A stretch of DNA of 64,000 bases from assembly GCF_035918015.1 (NCBI RefSeq), contig NZ_CP109132.1, positions 620,001-684,000 of the forward strand, written 5' to 3'. The DNA comes from Streptomyces sp. NBC_01754. Its GTDB lineage: Bacteria > Actinomycetota > Actinomycetes > Streptomycetales > Streptomycetaceae. The position numbers were made by a program, and so were the translations under genes. Under the pieces are notes generated by a model. That model saw only the letters and a program-made list of their open reading frames with translations, was not told the DNA's origin and did no database searches. Positions 35,681 to 44,919 of this stretch are shown in pieces (within the stretch, counting starts at the first letter, position 1; every line of letters begins with the position of its first letter).

Positions 35681-36895
35681 TCAGGCCAGCGCGGTCAGCG
35701 GGTCGTCCAGTACGGGCTGCCAGGCCAGTTCGGCCGCGCCCACCAGACTGTTGTGGGACAGGGTGCAGGACAGGATCGGGACGCTGCCGCTGCGGCCCCA
35801 CAGACTGCGGTCCGCGACGACCGCGCGCAGCCGTTCCGGGTCGGCCTCCAGCAGGTCGCGGTGGAAGCCTCCGAGGATGATCCGGTCCGGGTTGAGGATG
35901 TTGACCAGCCCGGCCAGGCCGAGGCCGAGCCGGTCGATGAGCGCCTCCGCGGCGGACCGCACCGCGGGATCCGCGCATTCGGTGTGCAGCAGGTCACCGG
36001 CCTGCTTGAGGAGTGATTCCTCGGGGCCGGGTGTCCGGCCCGCCGCGGTGAGGAAGGCGAGCGGGTCCGTCTCGACGTCCAGGCAGCCGCGCCCCCCGCA
36101 GTGGCAGGAGCGGCCCTCGGGGTGAGCGGTGAGGTGGCCGACTTCCAGAGCGAGGCCCGAACTGCCGGTGTGCAGACGGCCGTCCAGGACCAGGGCACCG
36201 CCGACACCTCGGTGGCCGGTGGCCACGCAGAGCAGGTGCTGGGCGCCGCGTCCGGCACCGTGCCGGTGTTCGGCGAGGGCGACCAGGTTGACGTCGTTCC
36301 CGGTGAACGCGGGACCGGCGATACCGGCGGCACGCACCCGGGCGGTGAAGATCTCCCGCACGGGAGCGCCGGCGGGCCAGGCCAGATGCAGGGGGTTGAG
36401 GGCGTTGCCCTCGGGCTCGGCGACCGCCGAGGGGACGGCGAGTCCGGCCCCGACGCATCGCAGACCGGTCTCGCGCAGCAGCCTCGCCCCCGCCTCGACG
36501 ACCTCGCCGAGCACCTGGGCGGGGTCGGCCATGACGGTGACGCAGCCCGGCGCGGTGGCCACGATCCGGCCGCCGAGCCCCACGAGCGCCGCGCGGAAGC
36601 CGTCGGAGTGCACCTGGGCGGCGAGGGTGACCGGTCCGTCGTCCCGGACGGACAGCCGGTGGGAGGGGCGGCCCTGTGAACCGGCCGCGGAGCCCGGACT
36701 GGAGTCGACCCTGATGAGTCCCAGTGCTTCCAGTTCCGCCGCCACGGCGCCCGCGGTGGCGCGGGTGACGCCGAGTTCGGAGGTCAGCACCGCGCGCGTG
36801 GGGGCGCGGCCGGTGTGAACCAGCTCCAGGGCCGGACCGAGGGCGCCGCGGCCCCTCTCCAACTTCGTCCGTGTGGTGGTCGACTTGCCGTTCAT
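35681..36895 (-). CDS. ROK-family transcriptional regulator
   Basis: A 404-aa ROK repressor. An N-terminal winged helix (TRAVLTSELGVTRATAGAVA followed by AELEALGLI) precedes the sugar-kinase-like ROK domain with VGAGLAVPSAV, the FTGNDVNLVALAEH loop and the zinc/ROK motif CHCGGRGCLDVE. It lacks the N-terminal ATP phosphate-binding DxGxT of ROK kinases, as expected for a regulator. The ATG at 36895 is chosen; an upstream ATG would add 18 residues. A decayed MFS transporter lies in divergent orientation and was probably its target. Confidence 0.9.
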   Translation of the reverse strand: MNGKSTTTRTKLERGRGALGPALELVHTGRAPTRAVLTSELGVTRATAGAVAAELEALGLIRVDSSPGSAAGSQGRPSHRLSVRDDGPVTLAAQVHSDGFRAALVGLGGRIVATAPGCVTVMADPAQVLGEVVEAGARLLRETGLRCVGAGLAVPSAVAEPEGNALNPLHLAWPAGAPVREIFTARVRAAGIAGPAFTGNDVNLVALAEHRHGAGRGAQHLLCVATGHRGVGGALVLDGRLHTGSSGLALEVGHLTAHPEGRSCHCGGRGCLDVETDPLAFLTAAGRTPGPEESLLKQAGDLLHTECADPAVRSAAEALIDRLGLGLAGLVNILNPDRIILGGFHRDLLEADPERLRAVVADRSLWGRSGSVPILSCTLSHNSLVGAAELAWQPVLDDPLTALA

Positions 36896-37103
36896 GGGGG
36901 CGAGTCTCCCATGATCCTGGGCCGCCGCCGACGCCCCGGCACCCCGCACCGGTCACCGGCCGGCCATGGGACCAGGGGCCTTGCGTACGCGATCGGGGCG
37001 CCTCCGCGCCGCCCTTTATGCCGCAACTGAACAAACTGCGGACGGTGCTGCCCGGGGCCGGGGCGAAGACACCGTGGTGCCCAGCACCGGACCTGAGCCG
37101 GGC

Positions 37104-37480
37104 CACGCCTCGTACAGCTTCGGCGGCATGGCCGGCGCCGGGCAGGGCGGGCTGGTCGCGGGCAGTCCCTCCGCCGCGACGCGCCGGGCCGTGGTCCTGT
37201 TCGGCGTCATCGCGCTGTGCGCCGCGTACGGCGAGGGCGCGCTGGCCGAAGGGGCGCCCCGCACCTGACTCAGGACCTGCGCACCGGCCCGGGTGCGGCG
37301 GCCGCCTGCTACTCGCTGTTTGCGCTCGCCATGGCCATGGCATCGGCAGACTCAGCGGCACCGCGCCGCTCGAACGTTTCGGGCAGACCCCGACGCTCGT
37401 CGCCGGCCGGGCGACGGCCGCCGTGGGCATGCTGTTCGGCGCACCCGCCCCGGCCCGCCTGGCCGGCTTCGGCCCGCTCC
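37104..37480 (+). pseudogene. MFS transporter remnant (C-terminal half, two frameshifts)
   Basis: Fragments in three frames join into one MFS-like sequence: HASYSFGGMAGAGQGGLVAG and RRAVVLFGVIALCAAYGEGA in one frame, then APHLTQDLRTGPGAAAACYS and LFALAMA in a second, then GRLSGTAPLERFGQTPTLVA and GRATAAVGMLFGAPAPARLA in a third. Shifts fall near 37254 and 37340, and a TGA interrupts the first frame at 37265. The N-terminal half is missing, as is everything after about 37480. MFS genes often pair with ROK regulators, which fits the divergent ROK gene. Confidence 0.72.
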
Positions 37481-37723
37481 GCCGGCACCGCTCTCCCCCG
37501 CGCCGACGGTCAGCGTCCACCTCGCGGTGGTCGGTCCTGCGCCCTCGGCTGGTTCTCACGGCTCCCGCTGCGGGCCGTGACAGTTCCGGCCACGCGCAGG
37601 GGGCGTGAAGAATTCCGCGAGCGCGTGATCGGGCGCCGCGTCGTCGCCCGGAGCCTTGGCGGGGCGCCCGGGGCCGGGGCGCTCCTCCTTGCCACGCGGG
37701 CCCCCACTTGTGAGACTTCGGGT

Positions 37724-38020
37724 ATGGGGAGACGTACGCAGGCCGAGCGGGACGCCATGACCGTCGAGATCGGCTACGCCCTGGTGAGCGGCTTCCTGGT
37801 GGCCGCGGCCACGTTCGCCGGGATCTCCTCTCCCGCGTTCTTCCTCGATCTGCCGGTCGGGGTCGGGCACTTCCTGTTCGGAGGCGGTGCCGTACTGGGC
37901 GCCGCGGCCTTCGTCATCCGCGTGGTCCACGTCCTGTGGCGCTTCCCCCGGTCCCGGTCCGACCTGCCGCAAGGGGCCGGTCGGCCGATCGGGCCGGGCC
38001 CCACCGGCCTTGACACGTAG
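37724..38020 (+). CDS. DUF6332-type small membrane protein
   Basis: A 98-aa protein with a conserved start (MGRRTQAERDAMTVEIGYAL) and two hydrophobic helices (about 15-38 and 44-65), then a basic Pro-rich tail. Function unknown. The frame is open upstream, but the family start coincides with ATG 37724. Confidence 0.72.
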   Translation: MGRRTQAERDAMTVEIGYALVSGFLVAAATFAGISSPAFFLDLPVGVGHFLFGGGAVLGAAAFVIRVVHVLWRFPRSRSDLPQGAGRPIGPGPTGLDT

Positions 38021-38199
38021 GCGTACACCAGAAGTCAGCAGCGGGGAGCGGCACCACGGCACGGTCGCATGTGTCTCGTCGGTCAGCGGGCTCCCGACGC
38101 GCCTGCGGGCGATCTCCCGCCCGGGGAGGCCCGTGCGGACCGGTGACACGCCGTCGGGGTGCCGGGTGGCGGTCTGTCAGGGTCCTCGGGGGCGGCCGG

Positions 38200-38937
38200 T
38201 CAGGGGCGGGCGTCGTCCGGTCTCCCGGCGTCACCGGCCGGGCCGTCCGGCAGGCCCGCCGAGCGGGCGAGATCACGGGCCGCCTGCCGGAAGAAGAGGT
38301 CGCGCGCCTCGACGACGCGGTCGAACTGGCCGAAGACCTCGAAGGAGATCAGGCCGAAGAGCTGTGCCCACGCCGCGACCAGTGCGGCCACGGCGGCCGG
38401 GGGCAGGTCGGGAGCCAGGTCGGCGGCCATGCGCTCCGCCTCGGGGCGCAGTTCGCCCGGCAGCCGGGCCACGGCGAGGCCTTCGCCGAGGTGGGCGTCC
38501 CGGGCGAGGCCGATGAGGACGAGCCCCACCCGGGAGGCGGGGCCGACGGTGTCCTGGGGGGCGGTGTAGCCGGGGACGGGTGAGCCGTAGATCAGCGCGT
38601 ACTCATGGGGGTGGGCAAGGGCCCACGCACGTACGGCGCAGGCGACCTCCGCCCAGCGCGCGGCGTGCGGGCCGGCGGATCCTCCAGGGGTCGCGCGGGC
38701 GCTTTCGGCGGCCTCACCCATCGCGTCGTAGGCGTCGACGATGAGGGCCGTGAGCAGGTCGTCGCGGCTGGGGAAGTACCGGTAGAGGGCGGAGGAGACC
38801 ATGCCGAGCTCCCGGGCGACGGCACGCAGCGAGAGCTTCACGGCTCCGTCCGCGGCGAGTTGCCGCCTCGCCTCCTCCTTGATGGCGGCGGTGACCTCGA
38901 TGCGGGCGCGTTCTCTGGCTCCTCGGATGGCGCTCAT
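38200..38937 (-). CDS. TetR-family repressor of the adjacent reductase
   Basis: A 245-aa TetR protein. The HTH is GAVKLSLRAVARELGMVSSA then LYRYFPSRDDLLTALIVDAY; the C-terminal part (WALAHPHEYALIYGSPVPGY) is the WHG-type ligand domain. It is divergent from the F420-dependent reductase gene with 133 bp between. Two near-identical dyads in that gap are its likely operators. Confidence 0.88.
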   Translation of the reverse strand: MSAIRGARERARIEVTAAIKEEARRQLAADGAVKLSLRAVARELGMVSSALYRYFPSRDDLLTALIVDAYDAMGEAAESARATPGGSAGPHAARWAEVACAVRAWALAHPHEYALIYGSPVPGYTAPQDTVGPASRVGLVLIGLARDAHLGEGLAVARLPGELRPEAERMAADLAPDLPPAAVAALVAAWAQLFGLISFEVFGQFDRVVEARDLFFRQAARDLARSAGLPDGPAGDAGRPDDARP

Positions 38938-38978
38938 GCGCTCAGTCTGCCATGTGACCGGATCAGTGACCACCAATG

Positions 38979-38991
38979 AGAGCAGTGCTCT
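38979..38991. promoter_or_regulatory. TetR operator 1
   Basis: Dyad AGAGCA-G-TGCTCT, 41 bp upstream of the TetR start codon. With one flanking base it matches GAGAGCAnnGCTCT, shared with operator 2. Confidence 0.7.
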
Positions 38992-39030
38992 TGCTTTGGA
39001 TCGGCACTCTCGTGCACACTGATCTCAAGC

Positions 39031-39045
39031 GAGAGCACCGCTCTC
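39031..39045. promoter_or_regulatory. TetR operator 2
   Basis: Dyad GAGAGC-ACC-GCTCTC, 25 bp upstream of the reductase start. Its centre lies 53 bp, about five helical turns, from that of operator 1. Each site is nearer one of the two divergent genes. Confidence 0.7.
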
Positions 39046-39070
39046 TCAAAAGTCGCAGGTGGGGGTCACC

Positions 39071-39523
39071 ATGTCTCAGCCGTACTACCTCCGGGGAAGC
39101 GCGTTCACCGTCCGGATGAACAGCGTCATCGGCTGGCTCGCCCGGCACGGCATCAGCCTGCTCGGCACCGCCGAGATGTCGGTGCGCGGCCGGAAGAGCG
39201 GACGGATGCAACGCATCCCCGTCAATCGCCACAGCTACGACGGCCTCCAGTACCTCGTCTCCGCACGCGGCCACTCCCAGTGGGTGCGGAACATGCGGGC
39301 GGCGGGCGGCGGGGAGCTGAGGGTCGGCAGGAAGGTCCGTACGTTCACCGCGGAGGAGATCGCCGACACCGAGCAGAAGATGCTGGTCCTCCGTGCCTAC
39401 CTGGAGAAGTGGGGCTGGGAGGTCAACCAGTACTTCCAAGGCGTCACCGCGAAGTCCACCGACGCCGAACTCATGGCCGCCTGCCCCGACCATCCGGTCT
39501 TCCGGATCACGGTCGGGAACTGA
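39071..39523 (+). CDS. Deazaflavin (F420)-dependent nitroreductase-family protein
   Basis: A 150-aa split-barrel protein related to Ddn. It shows GTAEMSVRGRKSGRMQRIPV, then YLVSARGHSQWVRNMRAAGG, both typical of F420-dependent Ddn-like quinone/nitro reductases. Start ATG 39071 follows GGTGGGGG. It is divergent from a TetR repressor and probably induced when the ligand of that repressor appears. Substrate unknown. Confidence 0.88.
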   Translation: MSQPYYLRGSAFTVRMNSVIGWLARHGISLLGTAEMSVRGRKSGRMQRIPVNRHSYDGLQYLVSARGHSQWVRNMRAAGGGELRVGRKVRTFTAEEIADTEQKMLVLRAYLEKWGWEVNQYFQGVTAKSTDAELMAACPDHPVFRITVGN

Positions 39524-39524
39524 G

Positions 39525-39582
39525 CCCCGGGAACGGGTCCGTCACCGCCGACCGCCGCGCCTGCCTCACCACGTTCCCGGGG
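39525..39582. terminator. Hairpin after the F420 reductase gene
   Basis: Arms CCCCGGGAACG and CGTTCCCGGGG begin right after the stop codon, with a 36-nt loop that can itself fold. The remaining 230 bp to the next gene hold nothing recognisable. Confidence 0.45.
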
Positions 39583-39812
39583 ACTTCCACGCCCTCGACG
39601 AGCGACGTGAGCCCCGGCACGGGATCAGCGAGAAGGCCGGCCGCGACAGCCACCGAACCGACCCGAACCGGACCCGCCCACGAACCGCCACCGTGCCCGC
39701 AGCGGCAGGCCGCGTCGTCGCGGGTGGGCCGCGAGGTCACCCCCGCGCTCACCGGCCACCGGCGAGCCCGTCCGCGGCAGGGCCTCAGGGCACCGCAGCG
39801 GGCTCCGGCCGC

Positions 39813-41033
39813 CTACCTGCGGTCCATCGCCGACATCGCGCGCTGGGCCAGCGGGTGCGTCCGCACCAGCTCCGCGAGCGAGGTCGTCCCCCGGGTGATC
39901 CCCGCGAACGCGTTCCACGCCGGGCGGAAACTCGTGAGCACCGCGTGCAGCACGCCGGGGCGGCGCTCGAACATCTGGAGCATGCGGCGGCCGACGCCCA
40001 TCTCGACGCCCAGGCCCGCCTTGATCGCGAACGCGTAGTTGAGCGCCTGGCGCCGGGCGTCGACCGCGTCGTGCGACTCCGCGATCCGCACCGCCCACTC
40101 CCCCGCGAGCCGCCCGGACCTCAGGGCGAAGGAGATACCCTCCCTGGTCCACGGCTCCAGCAGGCCGGCCGCGTCCCCGCAGACCACCACACGGCCGCGG
40201 GAGAGCGGCGAGTCGTCGCTGCGACACCGCGTCAGATGGCCCGAGGAGATCTTCGGCTCGAATCCGGCGAGTCCCAGCCGGCCGATGAAGTCGTCCAGAT
40301 ACCGCTTGGTCCCCGCGCCGTCGCCGCGAGCGGCGATGACTCCGACGGTCAGGGTGTCGCCCTTGGGGAAGACCCAGCCGTAACTCCCGGGAATCGGGCC
40401 CCAGTCGATGAGCACCCGCCCCGCCCAGTCCTCCGCGACCGTCTCCGGGACCGGGATCTCCGCCTCCAGACCGAGGTCCACCTGGTCGAGTTTCACCCCG
40501 ACATGTGCCCCTATGCGGCCCGCACTTCCGTCCGCTCCGACCACCGCTCTGGCCAGGACCGTCTCCCCGTCGGCAAGCACCACCGCGACCGTACGCCGGT
40601 CGGGGACCGCGGGGCCGTGCTGCTCGACACGTGACACCGACGCGCCGGTGCGCAGCTCCGCACCCGCCTTCTGAGCCTCCTCGACCAGACCGGCGTCGAA
40701 CTCGGTCCGGTTGATCAGGCCGAAGAGCATGCGCTTGGAGCGGCGGGTGCGGGACAGCTTCCCGTTGAGCGAGAAGGTCACCGCGTGGATACGGTCCTTC
40801 AGGGGGAGCTCGAACCCCGGAGGCAGGGAATCCCGGGAGTATCCGATGATGCCGCCGCCGCACGTCTTGTAGCGGGGAATCCCGGCCTTCTCCAGCAACA
40901 GGACCCGGCGGCCTGCGACGGCCGCCGCATACGCCGCGGAAGCCCCCGCCGGACCCGCGCCGACCACGACGACGTCCCATACCGACGACGACTCTTCCGG
41001 CTCACGTCCGGCGTCTGCGTTCTCGCTGCTCAC
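39813..41033 (-). CDS. Geranylgeranyl reductase-family FAD-dependent oxidoreductase
   Basis: A 406-aa flavoprotein. The FAD Rossmann motif is VVVVGAGPAGASAAYAA, followed by the LLLEKAGIPRYKTCGG stretch typical of the geranylgeranyl reductase family, then VVGADGSAGRIG and VVCGDAAGLLEPWTREGI. The family reduces isoprenoid double bonds, for example in menaquinone side chains. The GTG at 41033 is preferred because the family N-terminus (SSENADAGREPEESSSVWDV) begins there; ATG 41084 would add 17 residues. Confidence 0.88.
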   Translation of the reverse strand: MSSENADAGREPEESSSVWDVVVVGAGPAGASAAYAAAVAGRRVLLLEKAGIPRYKTCGGGIIGYSRDSLPPGFELPLKDRIHAVTFSLNGKLSRTRRSKRMLFGLINRTEFDAGLVEEAQKAGAELRTGASVSRVEQHGPAVPDRRTVAVVLADGETVLARAVVGADGSAGRIGAHVGVKLDQVDLGLEAEIPVPETVAEDWAGRVLIDWGPIPGSYGWVFPKGDTLTVGVIAARGDGAGTKRYLDDFIGRLGLAGFEPKISSGHLTRCRSDDSPLSRGRVVVCGDAAGLLEPWTREGISFALRSGRLAGEWAVRIAESHDAVDARRQALNYAFAIKAGLGVEMGVGRRMLQMFERRPGVLHAVLTSFRPAWNAFAGITRGTTSLAELVRTHPLAQRAMSAMDRR

Positions 41034-41096
41034 GATGTGCTTCTGCTCCCGATCCCGACCAGTGGCCCCAGTTGCTCCCGGCATCCTACGGCGCGT

Positions 41097-41169
41097 CGTG
41101 GCCGATTCCCGCTGTGGGAGGATCGGCCACGCATTCGTCGTACCCGTGACGCCGCGCCCACGGCGTCAC
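41097..41169. promoter_or_regulatory. Two stem-loops in the divergent gap
   Basis: Stem-loop one (41097-41131) has arms CGTGGCCGAT and ATCGGCCACG with an inner TCCC/GGGA pairing. Stem-loop two (41146-41169) has arms GTGACGCCG and CGGCGTCAC around CGCCCA. They occupy the middle of the 195-bp gap between the GG-reductase and M20 genes; their role is unknown. Confidence 0.4.
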
Positions 41170-41228
41170 CCACGGGGGCGTACACACCGCGCCACCGTCT
41201 TAACGTCGCACCCACCAGGAGCGTGCCC

Positions 41229-42590
41229 ATGACCGCCCGTCGGATTTCCGAGAACGTTGCCTCGCTGATGCCCCGTGCGAAGGCGGAGCTGGCCGAGCTG
41301 GTGGCCTTCCGGTCGGTGGCGGACCCCGCGCAGTTCCCGAAGAGCGAGTGCGACGCGGCGGCCGACTGGGTCGCCGACGCGCTGCGCGCCGAGGACTTCC
41401 AGGATGTCGCCCTCCTCGACACCCCGGACGGCACCCGGTCGGTGTACGGCTTCCTGCCCGGCCCCGCCGGAGCCCCGACGGTGCTGCTCTACGCGCACTA
41501 CGACGTGCAGCCGCCGCTCGACGAGTCGGCCTGGCTCTCCCCGCCGTTCGAGCTGACCGAGCGCGACGGCCGCTGGTTCGGGCGCGGCGCGGCGGACTGC
41601 AAGGGCGGCGTCGTCATGCACCTGCTCGCACTGCGCGCCCTCAAGGCCGCCGGCGGTGTCCCGGTCTCCGTCAAGGTGATCGCCGAGGGTTCGGAGGAGC
41701 AGGGCACGGGCGGCCTGGAGCGGTATGCCGAGGCGCACCCGGAACTGCTCGCCGCCGACACCATCGTCATCGGCGACGCCGGCAACTTCCGGGCCGGCCT
41801 GCCCACCGTCACCACCACACTCCGGGGCATGACCATGCTGCGGGTGCGACTGGACACCCTGGAAGGCAATCTGCACTCCGGGGTGTTCGGCGGTGCCGCC
41901 CCGGACGCGCTGGCCGCGATGATCCGGTTGCTGGCGTCGCTGCGCGCCGAGGACGGGTCGACGACGGTCGACGGGCTCGCGACGGACGAGGTGTGGGACG
42001 GCCTGCAGTACCCGGAGGGCGAGTTCCGCGAGGACGCCAAGGTGCTCGACGGGGTGGGGCTGATCGGCGCGGGTACGGTGGCCGACCGGCTCTGGGCCCG
42101 GCCCGCGGTGACGGTCATCGGCATAGACTGCCCGCCGGTGGTGGGGGCCACGCCGTCCGTGCAGGCGAGCGCACGCGCGCAGATCAGCCTGCGGGTGCCG
42201 CCGGGCCAGGACGCCGCCGAGGCGACGCGGCTGCTGACCGACCACCTCCGTGCGCACACTCCCTGGGGTGCCCGGCTGTCGGTGGAACAGGTCGGCCAGG
42301 GCCAGCCGTTCCGCGCCGACGTCAGCAGCCCGGCCTACACGTCCATGGCCGAGGCCATGCGGATCGCCTACCCGGGCCAGGAGATGCAGTCGTCCGGCAT
42401 GGGCGGCTCCATCCCGCTCTGCAACACGCTCGCCACGCTGTACCCGGAGGCCGAGATCCTGCTGATCGGCCTGAGCGAGCCCGAGGCGCGGATCCACGCG
42501 GTGAACGAGAGCGTGTCCCCCGAGGAACTGGAGCGGCTCTCGGTCGCCGAGGCGCTGTTCCTGCGCAACTACGCGGCGTCCAAGGCCTGA
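41229..42590 (+). CDS. M20-family metallopeptidase (dipeptidase)
   Basis: A 453-aa zinc peptidase. Metal and catalytic motifs are in order: YAHYDVQP (first His and Asp), GRGAADCKGG (bridging Asp), AEGSEEQGTGG (catalytic Glu), and late HAVNESVSPEE (last His). The dimerisation insert lies between about 205 and 330. It is of the PepV/CNDP-like dipeptidase type in the cytosol. ATG 41229 follows AGGAG. Confidence 0.93.
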   Translation: MTARRISENVASLMPRAKAELAELVAFRSVADPAQFPKSECDAAADWVADALRAEDFQDVALLDTPDGTRSVYGFLPGPAGAPTVLLYAHYDVQPPLDESAWLSPPFELTERDGRWFGRGAADCKGGVVMHLLALRALKAAGGVPVSVKVIAEGSEEQGTGGLERYAEAHPELLAADTIVIGDAGNFRAGLPTVTTTLRGMTMLRVRLDTLEGNLHSGVFGGAAPDALAAMIRLLASLRAEDGSTTVDGLATDEVWDGLQYPEGEFREDAKVLDGVGLIGAGTVADRLWARPAVTVIGIDCPPVVGATPSVQASARAQISLRVPPGQDAAEATRLLTDHLRAHTPWGARLSVEQVGQGQPFRADVSSPAYTSMAEAMRIAYPGQEMQSSGMGGSIPLCNTLATLYPEAEILLIGLSEPEARIHAVNESVSPEELERLSVAEALFLRNYAASKA

Positions 42591-42632
42591 GGGACCGCGC
42601 CGGCACCGCGTCACGCTGGGGCGCCGCCCCGC

Positions 42633-43667
42633 TCAGCCCACCGGGGCCCCGGCCTCCAGGTTCAGCACGGCGCCCCGCTCCCGGGCCCGCAGCGCCCAGC
42701 GCAGTCGCGCGTAGCGGGTCGGCGGCAGCAGGGAGGCCGCCTCCTCCTCCGTGACGAAGCGCCAGCCGCGCAGTTCGGAGCCGGGAAGCAGCAGTCGCGC
42801 GGCGTCCCGGGCGGTCAGGCGTCCGCCGTCGAAGAGGAAACGCAGTCCCCCGTACCCGGGCGGTTCGGGCGCCTCCCAGTCGACCAGCAGCAGCTTGGGA
42901 GCGGTGCCCAGGGTGATACCCAGCTCCTCGCCCACCTCCCGGATTCCGGCCTCCGCGGGCGCCTCCCCCGGCTCCACGACCCCGCCGGGGACCTCCCAGC
43001 CGGGTTTGTACGTCGGGTCGACGAGAAGGACCCGGTCCCGCTCGTCGAAGAGCAGCACTCCCGAGGCGACGGTCTCGGCCCTGGGCTCCGGGCTCTGGAC
43101 GATGCCGCACTCACGGGCCTCGCCGGTGCGCACGGCCCCGGCTATCCGCTCGGCCGTCTCGTACGGGGTGAGGGCGCTGGTGTCGATGGTGAGGGCGTCG
43201 CCGGTGATCCAGCTCAGCGCCTCCCGGTAGGGCGCGATGTGGTCACGGGCCCATCCGCTCCCCCCGCTGTGCGCCGCACCGCCGGCACTCCTCTCCCGTT
43301 CGGCGATCCGCTGCCGCAGGATCGTTTCCTCGGGTGAGAGCAGCACATGGCGCACCGGGATGCGCCGGGACGCGAGCCCGCCGAAGATCTCGTCGCGGTA
43401 CTCCTGGCGCAGGAGTGTCATGGGGACCACGAGGACCCCGGGGAGTTCGGCGAGGAGCGCGGCGGCCGTGTCCACCACCAGGCGCCGCCACATCGGCAGG
43501 TCCTGGAAGTCGGTGATGTCGGCGAGTCTCTTCTGCGGCAGCAGACGGCCCAGGTGCTCGCCGGTCGCCTCGGGATCGTAGAAGGTGCTGTTCGGGATCA
43601 GGTCGATCAGTTCGTGCGCGGCGCTGGTCTTGCCCGCACCGGACGCGCCGTTGATCCAGACGATCAC
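42633..43667 (-). CDS. P-loop kinase-like / NUDIX fusion protein
   Basis: A 344-aa fusion. Residues about 1-180 form a P-loop domain like TmrB/AAA_33-type small kinases, with Walker A WINGASGAGKTSAAHEL and VLVVPMTLLRQEYRDEIF. Residues about 200-330 form a NUDIX domain with the box GGVVEPGEAPAEAGIREVGE then ELGI. A link between nucleotide or antibiotic phosphorylation and NUDIX hydrolysis is possible. Start at ATG 43667. Confidence 0.88.
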   Translation of the reverse strand: MIVWINGASGAGKTSAAHELIDLIPNSTFYDPEATGEHLGRLLPQKRLADITDFQDLPMWRRLVVDTAAALLAELPGVLVVPMTLLRQEYRDEIFGGLASRRIPVRHVLLSPEETILRQRIAERERSAGGAAHSGGSGWARDHIAPYREALSWITGDALTIDTSALTPYETAERIAGAVRTGEARECGIVQSPEPRAETVASGVLLFDERDRVLLVDPTYKPGWEVPGGVVEPGEAPAEAGIREVGEELGITLGTAPKLLLVDWEAPEPPGYGGLRFLFDGGRLTARDAARLLLPGSELRGWRFVTEEEAASLLPPTRYARLRWALRARERGAVLNLEAGAPVG

Positions 43668-43883
43668 GGGTCCCCCTCATCCGTAGCCCACTGTGGCTTG
43701 CCCGCAACACCCCGCTGCGGAAACCCCGTCGAGGCGGCGCGGTTGCCTCCGTCGGCCTGCGGCGCCCGCCGGGGGCGTCCACTGTACGAGCCCCGGCCCG
43801 TACCGGCGCAGGTGTTCCGGAGGGCTCGCACGAGGAGGAGCGGGCACCGGGCGGCCGTGGCCGCGGGACCGTACCGCCCGGGG

Positions 43884-44843
43884 CTACTGCGCCGCCACCG
43901 CCCGTACCCCGTTGCCCCCGCTCGCCGGGACCGCCGCCGCGGCGCCCACCAGGCCCGCGTCGGTACCCATGAGCGCCGGGGCCACCGTGAGCCGCCGGAC
44001 GAAGGAGAGGGTGGCGTAGTCGTGCAGGGACCTGCGCAGCGGCGCGAAGAGGACGTCGCCCGCTCCCGCCACCCCGCCGCCGATCACCGCGATGTCGATC
44101 TCGACCAGGCCGGCGGTGGCGGCGATGCCCGCGGCGAGCGCCTGGGCCGCCCTCTCGTACGAGGCGACGGCCACCGGATCGCCCGCCCGTGCGGAGGCGC
44201 CCACGGCGGCCGCCGTCACGTCACCGTCCGGCCCGGGTCGCCAGCCGTGCTCCAGGGCCCGCCGGGCGATGTTCGGGCCGCTGGCCAGACGCTCGACGCA
44301 GCCACGGGCCCCGCACGGACAGGCGTCGCCGTCCAGATCGACGCTGATGTGGCCGATGTGGCCGGCGTTGCCCGTGGGACCGCGGTGGACCTTCCCGCCC
44401 AGCACGAGGCCGCCCCCGACGCCGGTGGAGACCACCATGCACAGGGCGTTGTCGTAGCCGCGTGCCGCGCCCAGCCAGTGCTCGGCCGCCGTCATCGCCA
44501 CACCGTCACCGACCAGCACCACCGGCAGCCCGCCCGTCACCGCCGCGACCCGCCGCACCAGCGGGAACCCGCGCCAGCCGGGGACGTTGACCGGGCTGAC
44601 CGTGCCCGCCGACGCGTCGACCGGGCCCGCGCTGCCGATCCCGAGGGCACGCACGCCGGGCCACAGCGCGGAGGCCTTCAGCTCGGCCAGCACGCCGCTC
44701 ACCGCGCCCATCACCGATTCGGCGTCCTCCCGGGCCGGCGTCGCCCGTCTGGCCCGTACGAGCAGGGATCCGGCGCCGTCCACCAAGGCGCCGGCGATCT
44801 TGGTGCCGCCGATGTCCAGAGCGGCGACGAGGTCGGTTTGCAT
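43884..44843 (-). CDS. ROK-family sugar kinase
   Basis: A 319-aa ROK kinase. The ATP phosphate motif ALDIGGTKIAGALVDG, the GIGSAGPVDASAGTV segment, STGVGGGLVLGGKVHRG and the zinc motif CPCGARGCVE are all present, as is the late VIGGGVAGAG. It phosphorylates a hexose such as glucose. It is divergent from a LacI regulator, with a clear LacI operator between, so its sugar is probably that regulator's inducer or a relative. Confidence 0.92.
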   Translation of the reverse strand: MQTDLVAALDIGGTKIAGALVDGAGSLLVRARRATPAREDAESVMGAVSGVLAELKASALWPGVRALGIGSAGPVDASAGTVSPVNVPGWRGFPLVRRVAAVTGGLPVVLVGDGVAMTAAEHWLGAARGYDNALCMVVSTGVGGGLVLGGKVHRGPTGNAGHIGHISVDLDGDACPCGARGCVERLASGPNIARRALEHGWRPGPDGDVTAAAVGASARAGDPVAVASYERAAQALAAGIAATAGLVEIDIAVIGGGVAGAGDVLFAPLRRSLHDYATLSFVRRLTVAPALMGTDAGLVGAAAAVPASGGNGVRAVAAQ

Positions 44844-44919
44844 CGGTGGTGACTCTCCGGAAGGGTGCGTGGCGGGGCCGGTGACTTCGGCCGGTGCTCC
44901 GACCAGTCTCCCCTGCTAT

